Assembly: GCA_965178525.1 (NCBI GenBank)
Contig: CBCXVS010000003.1
Location: 25,847 to 89,846 of the forward strand
Source: CBCXVS01 sp965178525
GTDB lineage: Bacteria > Tectomicrobia > Entotheonellia > Entotheonellales > Entotheonellaceae
DNA: 64,000 nt
Direction of reading: 5' to 3'
Of the stretch, positions 27,527 to 35,551 are shown piece after piece. Made by a program: the position numbers and the translations under genes. Below the pieces are notes generated by a model, which was not told the origin of the DNA, did no database searches, and saw only the letters and a list, made by a program, of their open reading frames with translations. How positions within the stretch are numbered: position 1 is the stretch's first letter; the number at the start of each line of letters is the position of its first letter.

Positions 27527-27781
27527 ATGCCGACGACTTTACAAACTGGTCCTTATCGCTTCTACTTTTACTCTTATGATTGTCGTGAGCCACGACATAT
27601 GCACGTAGACCGAGAGAGCTGGAGCGCCAAATTCTGGCTGGATCCCGATGTTACCCTGGCCACAAATCACGGCTATAGCCGCCGAGAATTACGTCACATC
27701 GAGCGCATTATCCGTGAGCATCTGGAGACCTTGAGACATGAATGGGACGCCTTCTGCGGTGGTGACTCTCACCCTGCCTAG
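27527..27781 (+). CDS. DUF4160 small protein, first half of a toxin-antitoxin-like pair
   Basis: An 84-residue protein with the DUF4160 pattern: YRFYFYSYDCREPRHMHV, then AKFWLDPDV and YSRRELRHIERIIREHLE. DUF4160 and DUF2442 genes occur together in many genomes and are held to be a toxin-antitoxin-like or mobile-cassette pair, though biochemistry is scarce. The next gene overlaps it by 44 bases, which fits tight coupling. No strong ribosome site is seen. Position just after an importer operon and before a GCCTAAC motif suggests it arrived as a small mobile module. Confidence 0.75.
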   Translation: MPTTLQTGPYRFYFYSYDCREPRHMHVDRESWSAKFWLDPDVTLATNHGYSRRELRHIERIIREHLETLRHEWDAFCGGDSHPA

Positions 27782-28067
27782 AATCATAAGTGCAACGGTG
27801 ACAGACGATACCGTGTCTGTCGACCTCGAAGACGGTCGTACCATCGCTGTGCCCATTGGTTGGTATCCCCGTCTGGCGCATGGCACACCGGCTGAGCGCG
27901 CCAATGTTCAGATTAGTGGCGCAGGTTACGGAATGCATTGGCCTGAGCTCGATGAGGATGTCGGCATTGAAGGATTGCTGGTTGGCAAGCAATCTACAGA
28001 AAGTGCTTCCTCGTTCGAGCGATGGTTGCAGCAGCGTAAAGCAACACAACCCCAAGACACCGCCTAA
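27738..28067 (+). CDS. DUF2442 protein, partner of the DUF4160 gene
   Basis: A 109-residue DUF2442 protein: an N-terminal beta region LPRIISATVTDDTVSVDLEDGR, then AVPIGWYPRLAHGT, and WPELDEDVGIEGLLVGK in the C-terminal half. It overlaps the DUF4160 frame by 44 bases. Its stop codon is inside GCCTAAC (28062-28068), a sequence that fits the 5' consensus of integron attC sites. It probably binds its partner or DNA as the antitoxin-like member. That is family inference. Confidence 0.75.
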   Translation: MNGTPSAVVTLTLPRIISATVTDDTVSVDLEDGRTIAVPIGWYPRLAHGTPAERANVQISGAGYGMHWPELDEDVGIEGLLVGKQSTESASSFERWLQQRKATQPQDTA

Positions 28068-28268
28068 CATTCTGGCCGGAGCAGACGGGAAAGGGGGCAA
28101 GTCTACATATTGCTATAAGAACAATTCGACACTTTTCTTGGACGTTATTGTGTTTGACGACCCTCAGTCTTATCATCCCTGCCAGAACGATGCTCGACGA
28201 CACTGAGTCGTCAAAACCCGTTGGCGACAATGTTCGGCGACTGGGTGTCGTCGAATACTATGTTAGGC
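28062..28268 (+). repeat. Cassette-boundary-like inverted repeats upstream of the Nudix gene
   Basis: GCCTAACAT (28062-28070) and ATGTTAGGC (28260-28268) are exact inverted repeats and match attC outer consensus ends. Inside lies a second inverted pair, TCGACGACACTGAGTCGTC (28194-28212) against GGCGACTGGGTGTCGTCGA (28236-28254), with 16 of 19 bases pairing. The 207-bp span is long for an attC site. It may be a composite of two cassette ends or another mobile-element edge. Confidence 0.4.
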
Positions 28269-28324
28269 ATGACTTGACTCTTAAGCAAACAGAGCTATGC
28301 GCTGTTTTGAGGAGGGATGTGACA

Positions 28325-29488
28325 ATGGAAGAATTCTTTACAATCGCTGGCCCTAAAGACCCAGAGGAGCTAGAGAGTGAAATTGTAGTGCACGGATGTG
28401 TGACTCGGAACCTCGCTCATGGGCCGGCAAGAGTTCCGCACGCATCTGTCCAGATTATTCCTGTACGATGCGGTACGGGAAACCTGTTACTACACAAAAG
28501 GTCAGAAAAGCCTCGGACTTCTCCGGGGATGTGGGACTTCTTCGGAGGACATGTCAGCCTTGAGATGGGAATTCTCTTGTCCCCTAACGGACTTGAAGAC
28601 GCATCGGAGGAAACGGCCCTTCGAGAGGCGCGGGAGGAGTTGCTTGTCACGGTTCAAAGTAAGCCTCACCTTATTCTGAAGTCTCATTTTCAGCGGATAG
28701 GTCGTGTTGGCGAATTCAGGTGGGGGATGGACGATCTAACAGAACAGAATGTTGAGTACTCAACCGCTTATGCATTGTGCATCCCAGAACACGCTGACGT
28801 TGTGTCCCCATTCGAACTGCGTGAAGGAGGTGTAGACTGGCTGCGGATCGAAGACGTATCCTGGGATGATGTGATGGAACTTTATCAATGGATCAAGTCG
28901 ACTCCTCCACCCTGCTCTCTCCCGGACAAGTTTAAGCGATTTACGGATACTCAAGGCGAATTCAAAGGTAAATTCAGAGGATTTGCAGATGGTGCCGCCC
29001 GGATTCTGGAGAAGGTACTTATGCCTTCAAACACACGTCAGGAAGTTGAAGAGTCCCTGAGTTGGTGTCAAAAGCAAACCATTCCATTCATATACGAAAC
29101 GGCATTGATAAGTGAACAAGCACTCGCTGAGGACTGGAATCGGCCCGAGGAGGATGCTGCGTGGTCACACCTGCAGCGGGCGCGGGATAGTCTGATGAGC
29201 AGTACTGGCCAAACGGTCGAGGTAACGCTGCGGCTGCCAAAAAACATGTATGAACGGGTCACACAAGCGGCGCTCATGGAACAACGGCAAGTGGAAGACC
29301 TCTTAGGCGCCTTGATTGCTGAAGGGCTAGAGGCGCATATGACCAGGCGAGAACTGTTGGAACACGTCTCCGAGGACTACCGTGCCCGCTTGGCGCGCGA
29401 GGGGAAACTGTCTCAGTCATCTGACGACGTGTTGCAAGAACTCCGCGACCTTCGGGAGCAGATCGCCCGTGACCTCTATCCGGAGTGA
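28325..29488 (+). CDS. Nudix hydrolase fused to an antitoxin-like C-terminal domain
   Basis: A 387-residue chain from ATG 28325 (GAGGAGGG eight bases upstream). Residues 1-240 are a Nudix domain with GGHV and the helix TALREAREELLV carrying the REAREE metal ligands. About a dozen extra residues separate the two. From about residue 258 the text changes to ISEQALAEDWNRPEEDAAW, then VTLRLPKNMYERVTQAALMEQRQVEDLL, the kind of small antitoxin that precedes PIN toxins. Base composition turns more GC-rich at the same place. An internal ATG at 29195 could yield the 97-residue antitoxin alone. The PIN gene overlaps the end by 20 bases. Confidence 0.7.
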   Translation: MEEFFTIAGPKDPEELESEIVVHGCVTRNLAHGPARVPHASVQIIPVRCGTGNLLLHKRSEKPRTSPGMWDFFGGHVSLEMGILLSPNGLEDASEETALREAREELLVTVQSKPHLILKSHFQRIGRVGEFRWGMDDLTEQNVEYSTAYALCIPEHADVVSPFELREGGVDWLRIEDVSWDDVMELYQWIKSTPPPCSLPDKFKRFTDTQGEFKGKFRGFADGAARILEKVLMPSNTRQEVEESLSWCQKQTIPFIYETALISEQALAEDWNRPEEDAAWSHLQRARDSLMSSTGQTVEVTLRLPKNMYERVTQAALMEQRQVEDLLGALIAEGLEAHMTRRELLEHVSEDYRARLAREGKLSQSSDDVLQELRDLREQIARDLYPE

Positions 29489-29909
29489 GGCAGTGGCCCT
29501 GGATACCAACGTATATATTTTCGCCCTGCGCAAAGAGCCCAACTACCCTGCATGCGAAACCCTGCTCTTCGACAAGCTCACGGAACTCCAGGTCTATATG
29601 CCTCGGCAAATTTTCCTCGAATTGCAACGAAACCTCACGGCCAGCGAAATGTGGCGAGTCGTTCGCGCTCTCACGATGACCCAAGCCGTGACCTGGGATT
29701 ATGGCCCGGCCCGGATAGATCTCGTCAGGCGATGGGAGCAACGTGGGGCGAAGAAGGGAGATGCCGTGCTTACGGCTCACCTTGAGGTGGCCGCCATTCG
29801 CTACTTGGTATCTGAGAACCGTGACTTCCTCACAGAGCTACCCGCGTTGCCCTTTACCGTGCTGAGTAGTGAGGAAACCGTAAGGTTATTGAGCAAGAAC
29901 GGAAGCTGA
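29469..29909 (+). CDS. PIN-domain nuclease, probable toxin
   Basis: A 146-residue PIN-domain protein. Acidic metal ligands are visible in ALDTNVYIFAL, FLELQRNLT, KKGDAVLTAHLE and SENRDFLTELP. VapC-type PIN toxins cut tRNA or rRNA when freed from their antitoxin. A GTG at 29469 is taken as start because it gives a normal lead (TSIRSEA) before the first Asp and overlaps the upstream antitoxin-like end. GTG 29493 is the alternative. The antitoxin-like partner is the C-terminal part of the Nudix fusion. Confidence 0.8.
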   Translation: MTSIRSEAVALDTNVYIFALRKEPNYPACETLLFDKLTELQVYMPRQIFLELQRNLTASEMWRVVRALTMTQAVTWDYGPARIDLVRRWEQRGAKKGDAVLTAHLEVAAIRYLVSENRDFLTELPALPFTVLSSEETVRLLSKNGS

Positions 29910-29945
29910 AGGAAAGGGGAGCCTTGACTTAATTCACGCACCGGC

Positions 29946-31523
29946 TCAACCCTTCCAGCGCCGGCTCAAGAAGAGATACAACATCGGCAGGCTCGCGAGC
30001 AGGAAGCACAGACAGGCAAGGAGAAAGCTGCTCTGAAAACCCGCCGCAATGGCTTCGATGTCGATCTGGCGGCGAATCGTGCTCAGCGCCACTCGATCCG
30101 CCGCCGGTCCCATGATACCGGCCTGGTGCAAGAACCGGTGCAGGTCGCGCAACGCGTCACCGTGCGCCAACGAGGCGCGATCGTAGGTCTGATAGGCCGC
30201 GAGCTGGTACGACACGCGTTGACGCTCGAAGAACACACTGGTGATCGTGACGCCGAGAAGACCCCCGATGCTGCGCACCACCCCCAATAAGCCCTGCCCC
30301 ATGCGCACCTAGTCGGCCTCAAGGAGCTGCACCGTGAGCACCGTCATCGGGGTGACCGTCCCCATCATGCAAATGCGATAGAGGATCACGTAACCCACCA
30401 CGACGGCGATGGCCGTCAAGGCCGTGACGGAGGAAAACGAGTAGAAAATCACGGCCAGGGCCAGCATCGTCGCCAGGATCATCACAGGGGGCGGCAGCAA
30501 GTCACTCAGGCGTCCCGTCATGACGCCCGTCACACCGGAAACGAGGAGCGCCGGCACGATGACCAGTCCCGCTTGCAGGGGCGACAAGCCGAGCACCTGC
30601 TGCAGGAAAATGGGCACTATGAAGAGCGCGCTATGCAGCCCCATATTGTTGAAAAACGCGGTGGCGCAGATCAAACAAAACGTCGGCCGCAGAAACAAAC
30701 GCAGATTCACCACGGGAAACGGCGTCAGCAGCTCCCGTAGGAGGAAGAGACCGCCCCCGACCAGGGCTCCTAGCCCTAACACCATCAGGGTTGACGTCTC
30801 GGTCTGGCTGTCGCGGCTCCAGCTGATCGCCAGCAGCAACGGTACCAGAAAGCCACCCAGGGCCAGCAGTCCTGGGTAATCCACCGGTTCGCTCTGGGAC
30901 TCCCGCTGCTGCGGCAGCACGAGCAGGCCCAGCACCATAGCCACAATGCCCGATGGGAGGGCGAGGAAAAAGATCATGCGCCAGGAGATCTGTTCCACCA
31001 GGTAGCCTCCCACGGCGTAGAAGACCACCTGCCCTCCCGACCATCCAATGGCTCGCAGGCCCAGCGCCAAGCCCCGCTGGCTCGGCGGGAAGACACTCAC
31101 CAGAATTACCGCCGTCAGCCCTTCCATCGTCCCCATGATCAGGCCTTGCAGCAGGCGAAGAGCAATGAGCATGGGCAGGCTGGTGGCCAGCCCGCAACCC
31201 ACCGACGTCAGCACCAACCCCGCCATGATGGCGACAAACGTGGTGCGATTCCCTAGCATGCCGCCCAGCCAGCCGAGCAGGGGCATGACCAAGATGCGGG
31301 TGAGAAAAAAGCCGGTGACGACCCATTGCGCGGTGGCGAGATCGGCGCCGAAGGCGGCCATGAGGCGGGGCATAACGATGTTGACGCCGCTGCCGCCGCC
31401 GAAGGTCTGGGTGGCGTTGGCGAGCAGCACGATACTGGCCATGAGCCATTTGTAATGCGACGCCTGGGTGTTGAGTGGGAGGATCGTCGTCGGTTGCGTG
31501 CGTGTCGTCGTGGTTGCCATCAT
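29946..31523 (-). pseudogene. DHA2-type MFS drug exporter, split by an in-frame TAG
   Basis: The frame from ATG 31523 encodes about 13 membrane helices of an EmrB-like 14-helix exporter: SGVNIVMPRLMAAFGADL, QWVVTGFFLTRILVMPL, and GGYLVEQISWRMIFFLALP. At 30306-30308 a TAG stops it after LLEAD. The same frame continues with VRMGQGLLGVVRSIGGLLG and the last helix, ending at 29946 (525 residues in total). A CAG-to-TAG change would explain it. The first 404 residues could still be made, but loss of the end probably abolishes transport. A whole relative is at 61452. Confidence 0.8.
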
Positions 31524-31674
31524 CCTTCCTTAACCCGGGCTACCTGCACATCTATGGCCATGAGGGGGCGATGTGGCATACAGAGGTGATGCGCTCGATC
31601 GAGCTGCTGGGCCAAGAGGTCATACCGGCTTTACACATCAAACTGCAACCTGATGCGTCGAGGTGAAAGCGGCG

Positions 31675-32787
31675 TCACCCCGCCTTGTTAAGGAGCTGTA
31701 CAGTCGCCCCCTGGTCCGACGCGCGCTGAATCGTGTCCAGAAGGTGGTGCCGCTTCACCGCCAGGTCGAAATCGGGCTGCACATCCTGATTCTCCCAGAT
31801 AGCCTCACCCAGGCGCTGGTACATCTGGGCCACATTAAAGGGCGCCCCCTTGGGCACGTCGCCTGAGACCCAGGTCAGCCGCTCGGGTACGGGAAGCGCC
31901 TGTAAGTCCCGATCCGCTCGCTGCGCCCCCTGGAGCCGGATCTGGGCGTACTGGACCATTTGCTCCGAGGCGGCGACCAACGTGCCCGCCCGGCCATAGA
32001 CCTCCAACCGCCAGCCGGTACCATGCCAGGGGACGGTGGCGACGTGCACCGAGGCGACCGCGCCGTTGGTCAACACGCCGCTGACCAGCACATTATCGGG
32101 AGCGTTGACGTCCACCGTCTTGCCCGCTTCCGATGTCTCCCATACCGGCGCCTGGGTGGTGGAGAGGGCCGAGACTGCCTGAAACTCTCCCACGCAGAAA
32201 CACAGGGCATCGATGGCATGCCCCGTGGAGATGGAGAGGGTATTCGCCCCCATCTTGCGGTCGGCCATCCAGGCGCGGTCGATCCCCCGTTGCAGGAGGC
32301 CGGGCAGAAACATGACCATGTTGCAGGAGAGGACCTCTCCTACGTATCCCTCTGCTACCAGCTCCCGCAGACGCAGCAAGACGGGGTCGCCATTGGCCTG
32401 CAAGCCGATCATGGTGCGCACGCCCTGGGATCGGGCCAGGTTGGCCATGGCTTCCGCCTCCGCCAGATTGGCCCCCAGCGGCCATTCGCAAAAGACATGC
32501 TTTCCAGCTTGTAGGGCAGCCATCACCATCTCATAGTGGAGCGGCACGCGAACGGAGACGGATATCAGGTCGATGTCGGGATGCACAACCATCTCGTGGT
32601 AGTCGTGAAAGGCCAGGCGCGCCCCGTAGTGCTTGGCCGATTCCGCCGCTGTCTCCGGGCGCGACGTACACACGGCCGTCAGCTCGTATGCGGGCATGGC
32701 GCGCAGGGCTGGAAGGTGTGCCCGCATGCTCCAGCCGTAATGGGCGTTCGCGCCAATGATACCAACGCGTATCTTTTCTCCTGCCAT
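31675..32787 (-). CDS. Gfo/Idh/MocA-family oxidoreductase
   Basis: A 370-residue NAD(P)-dependent oxidoreductase. The Rossmann start is RVGIIGANAHYGWSMR, and the substrate domain follows from about residue 125. The usual EKP motif reads CEWPLG here, so the catalytic Lys is replaced by Trp, and the later GHAIDALCF gives the conserved His/Asp pair of the second motif. Members oxidise or reduce sugars, inositols or related alcohols. Whether this variant is redox-active is doubtful. AAGGAGG precedes ATG 32787 by about seven bases. Neighbours give no pathway context. Confidence 0.82.
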   Translation of the reverse strand: MAGEKIRVGIIGANAHYGWSMRAHLPALRAMPAYELTAVCTSRPETAAESAKHYGARLAFHDYHEMVVHPDIDLISVSVRVPLHYEMVMAALQAGKHVFCEWPLGANLAEAEAMANLARSQGVRTMIGLQANGDPVLLRLRELVAEGYVGEVLSCNMVMFLPGLLQRGIDRAWMADRKMGANTLSISTGHAIDALCFCVGEFQAVSALSTTQAPVWETSEAGKTVDVNAPDNVLVSGVLTNGAVASVHVATVPWHGTGWRLEVYGRAGTLVAASEQMVQYAQIRLQGAQRADRDLQALPVPERLTWVSGDVPKGAPFNVAQMYQRLGEAIWENQDVQPDFDLAVKRHHLLDTIQRASDQGATVQLLNKAG

Positions 32788-33030
32788 GGGAATCCTCCTT
32801 CTAGAATCCGGATGGGCGCGATGATGGATGCATAGGGTTGTCCTCCTGATGCGGTTGAGAGATTGACACGCCTGGCGCGTTGCCAACTCCGAAACGAGCT
32901 GGGGACACGACAGCTCAGGTAGCGTAACGTATGGGGATGACGAGGTCAATGATGGGCAGAAGGATTGACAGCATGGGGGGATGCGTTCGGAAATCGAAGG
33001 CGGCTATGACGATTGTGGTATTAGAAGATC

Positions 33031-33059
33031 TTGAAAGCAAAATAATCTGATGCTATAAT
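33031..33059 (+). promoter_or_regulatory. Sigma70 promoter of the VapBC pair
   Basis: TTGAAA (33031-33036), a 17-base spacer and TATAAT (33054-33059) preceded by TGC form an extended -10 promoter. Transcription should start near 33066, at or just before the presumed first codons of vapB, so the message would be nearly leaderless. Confidence 0.65.
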
Positions 33060-33068
33060 AGTACCATT

Positions 33069-33356
33069 ATAAGAACAACCGTCACTATTGACCCAGATGT
33101 CCAACAACTCATTCAAGATACTATACAGCGGTCGCGTCAGAGCTTCAAGGAAACCTTGAATCAGGCCTTGCGAAGGGGGCTGGCCGACATGGGACCTCCA
33201 GTGGATGAGCAACCGTTTCGGGTGGATGCCCGCCCGTTAGGGCTGCGCGCAGGCATCGATCCAGCCCGACTGAACCAGTTGAATGATGAACTGGAAGTCG
33301 ATGCCTTCGTGGCAGTCACGGATCAACTGCAACCGGGCACAGTGAACGAATCGTGA
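33069..33356 (+). CDS. vapB: VapB-type ribbon-helix-helix antitoxin, start codon altered
   Basis: The frame reads RTTVTIDPDVQQLIQDTI, then RQSFKETLNQALRRGL, the ribbon-helix-helix pattern of VapB antitoxins, and ends NES at 33356, overlapping vapC by 4 bases (GTGA). Family members start M-R-T-T-V, but here the codon before AGA is ATA (33069) and before that ATT (33066). No ATG or GTG is in frame after the TGA at 33048, and the first TTG is at 33156, inside the domain. Either a rare ATA/ATT start is used on a near-leaderless message, or the antitoxin lost its start codon. About 95 residues if ATA is used. Confidence 0.7.
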   Translation: MRTTVTIDPDVQQLIQDTIQRSRQSFKETLNQALRRGLADMGPPVDEQPFRVDARPLGLRAGIDPARLNQLNDELEVDAFVAVTDQLQPGTVNES

Positions 33357-33811
33357 TTGTCCCGGACGCCAATCTGTTGCTCTATGCCTACGACGCCACG
33401 TGTCCATTCCACATGCGCGCCCGCGACTGGTGGGAAGCTTGTCTGTCAGGGACCGAGCCGGTTGGGTTGACACATCCGGTGGTTTTTGCCTTCGTTCGGA
33501 TTGGCGCCAACCCGCGGGCATTTATCAGCCCCATGACATTGAGCGAGGCTTCGGAGCGGGTGCAGTCGTGGATAGAGCGGCGGATCACGCAGGTGCTCCA
33601 ACCGGACGCAGATCATGTGGATCGCGTACTGTTGCTCCTCGCGGCTGCCACGTCAGCCGGTGGCAATCTCGTCACCGATGCCCAGATTGCCGCCCTCGCG
33701 ATCGCCTACCGCGCCGTTGTACACACCGCGGATCGCGATTTCCTGCGGTTTCCAGAACTCACCTGCCACTTTCCCCTTGACTGCATAGACATAATCCCAA
33801 ATCGTAAATAG
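33353..33811 (+). CDS. vapC: VapC-type PIN-domain toxin
   Basis: A 152-residue PIN nuclease starting at GTG 33353. Ligands lie in VPDANLLLYAYD, LSEASERV, TDAQIAALAI and TADRDFLRF. The N-terminal half matches the VapC branch that starts with PDANLL and has PFHMRARDWWE. It is translationally coupled to vapB by a 4-base overlap. If the antitoxin is not made, this toxin should harm the cell, so either it is inactive or vapB translates from a non-standard codon. It ends 20 bases before recA, which points the other way. Confidence 0.85.
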   Translation: MIVPDANLLLYAYDATCPFHMRARDWWEACLSGTEPVGLTHPVVFAFVRIGANPRAFISPMTLSEASERVQSWIERRITQVLQPDADHVDRVLLLLAAATSAGGNLVTDAQIAALAIAYRAVVHTADRDFLRFPELTCHFPLDCIDIIPNRK

Positions 33812-33830
33812 AAAAACTTGACCCCTTTTC

Positions 33831-34865
33831 CTAAGGCGACGATTCGGCGAGCGGAACATCGTAGGCCGGGAGCCCGAGTTGCTGACGGACTTGGACTTCA
33901 AGCGTCTTGGCGACGTCAGGCGACTGTTGTAAAAATGCTCTAGCATTTTCACGTCCCTGCCCCATGGGTGTGTCATGATACGTAAACCAAGCGCCCTTTT
34001 TTGCTACGAAACCCTGTTCTACGGCGAGGTCGAGGAGTTCACCAGCGCGCGAAATACCTTGTCCGTAAATGATATCGAACTCGATTTGGCGAAAAGGGGG
34101 AGCGAGCTTGTTTTTGACCACGCGCACACGAGTTCGATTGCCAATCAGGCGGTCATTCTGTTTGAGAGCCGTGATACGCCGTATATCGAGGCGTACTGAC
34201 GTATAGAACTTCAGGGCATTGCCACCCGTCGTGGTTTCAGGGTTCCCAAACGTGACACCGAGTTTCTGACGTAGCTGATTGAGGAAGATGACGCTCGTAC
34301 GCGACTTACTGATAATGGCGGTTAGTTTCCGCAAACCTTGCGACATCAAGCGCGCTTGCAACCCCATGGGCGCATCGCCCATATCACCGTCAAGTTCCGC
34401 CCTGGGCACCAACGCGGCGACCGAATCCACGACGATAACATCTAAGGCGCCACTGCGAACGAGAATTTCAACAATTTCCAAAGCCTGCTCACCCGTATCG
34501 GGTTGCGAGAGGAGGAGCTGATCCGTATTGACGCCGAGATCGCGAGAGTAGGAGGGGTCAAGTGCATGTTCAGCATCAATAAACGCGGCAATCCCCTTCG
34601 TATGTTGTGCTTCAGCGATCATATGGAGGGCTAATGTGGTCTTGCCAGAGGCTTCGGGACCGTAGATTTCTGTAATCCGTCCACGTGGTATGCCCCCAAT
34701 ATCTAGAGCGGCATCGAGACGGAGAGACCCGGTTGGAATCACCGTGACATCCGTGACGGTTTGTGAGGATCCCAGCCGCATAATACTGCCTCGCCCATAC
34801 ATGTGCTCAATCTGCGAGAGAGCCAGATGCAAGACCTTGTCTTTTTCAAGTTTGTCCATCTTCAT
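33831..34865 (-). CDS. recA: Recombinase RecA
   Basis: A 344-residue RecA, the ATP-dependent strand-exchange protein of recombination and SOS control. Walker A GPEASGKTT is at residues 69-77, Walker B DVIVVDSVAAL, the L2 region FGNPETTTGGNALKFY, and LNQLRQKLGV is also present. The second ATG (34859) gives the more usual MDKLEKDK start, but the first is kept because AAGG lies close by. It is the last gene of the minus-strand housekeeping block, 87 bases after thpR. No lexA or recX is adjacent and no clear SOS box was seen. Confidence 0.97.
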   Translation of the reverse strand: MKMDKLEKDKVLHLALSQIEHMYGRGSIMRLGSSQTVTDVTVIPTGSLRLDAALDIGGIPRGRITEIYGPEASGKTTLALHMIAEAQHTKGIAAFIDAEHALDPSYSRDLGVNTDQLLLSQPDTGEQALEIVEILVRSGALDVIVVDSVAALVPRAELDGDMGDAPMGLQARLMSQGLRKLTAIISKSRTSVIFLNQLRQKLGVTFGNPETTTGGNALKFYTSVRLDIRRITALKQNDRLIGNRTRVRVVKNKLAPPFRQIEFDIIYGQGISRAGELLDLAVEQGFVAKKGAWFTYHDTPMGQGRENARAFLQQSPDVAKTLEVQVRQQLGLPAYDVPLAESSP

Positions 34866-34952
34866 GGGCCTTTGTATTCCGGGGCATATCCTCTCCTATG
34901 GGCTTGATCTGCCGCCAAGCATGATCGGCCCGGATAGGGAAGAGAGAGGGAC

Positions 34953-35519
34953 TCAGCGTTGCAAAGGGACGGAATGCAACATGGTATGCATGGCGCCTGC
35001 GGGGCTCAGTTGACTCTGAAAGAGATGTAACGCGCGAACCGGTATGTCGCCAAATCGTCGATCATCATGTTTAGCCAGGAGAGGCGGAAACGCCTCGCAA
35101 CGGACCGGTTTGCGTATCCGAGCCAAGGTAACATGAGGATGAAAGGGCCGCTCGTCAGTGGGAAACCCGCGCGCCATCAAGGTCAATTCCATACGCTGGT
35201 ATAGGGGGAGCAACGCACGCTGCGGGTCATCGAGTCCCAACCACAAGATACGTGGGCGTGACGGATGTGGAAAACACCCCAGAGCATGCGCCACCAGTGT
35301 AAACGATTTCTGTCCTATCGCGGCCCGTTGCATCGCTTGGTGCAGCGTTGGAAGCAGGCTTTCAGGCACCTCACCGAGAAATTTCAACGTCACATGCAGG
35401 TGCGAAGGGTGGACCCAACGAAAAGGAAGGGGAAGATGTTGGAACGTTGTGCGTATTTCTTGCAGCAGCGTCTGCTGCAGAACCGCTGGGGTGGTGATGG
35501 CGATGAAGACCCGGGGCAT
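34953..35519 (-). CDS. thpR: RNA 2',3'-cyclic phosphodiesterase (ThpR)
   Basis: A 188-residue 2H-fold phosphoesterase. The two HxTx motifs are HLHVTLKFLG and HPHVTLARIR, the catalytic pairs that open 2',3'-cyclic phosphate ends of RNA (RNA-ligase-like activity in vitro). RVFIAI at the start and LGLDDP in the middle match the family. It lies directly ahead of recA in the transcript, an association seen in several lineages where thpR, cinA and recA neighbour each other. There is a short gap of 32 bases from dxr. Confidence 0.9.
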   Translation of the reverse strand: MPRVFIAITTPAVLQQTLLQEIRTTFQHLPLPFRWVHPSHLHVTLKFLGEVPESLLPTLHQAMQRAAIGQKSFTLVAHALGCFPHPSRPRILWLGLDDPQRALLPLYQRMELTLMARGFPTDERPFHPHVTLARIRKPVRCEAFPPLLAKHDDRRFGDIPVRALHLFQSQLSPAGAMHTMLHSVPLQR

Positions 35520-35551
35520 AGTCTGCTATCCGTTTGTGGTGGCGATCTAGG

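Noticed and set aside
29195..29488. Annotating the antitoxin-like domain as a separate gene
   Set aside because: The Nudix frame runs into it without a stop and the internal ATG has no clear ribosome site, so one fused gene is the simpler reading. The internal start is recorded as an alternative.
17002..30308. Reassignment of TAG or TGA as a sense codon
   Set aside because: Intact genes in the window end in TAG (4 or more cases, such as 9454, 24235, 27500) and the interrupted genes carry other lesions or lie in decaying regions.
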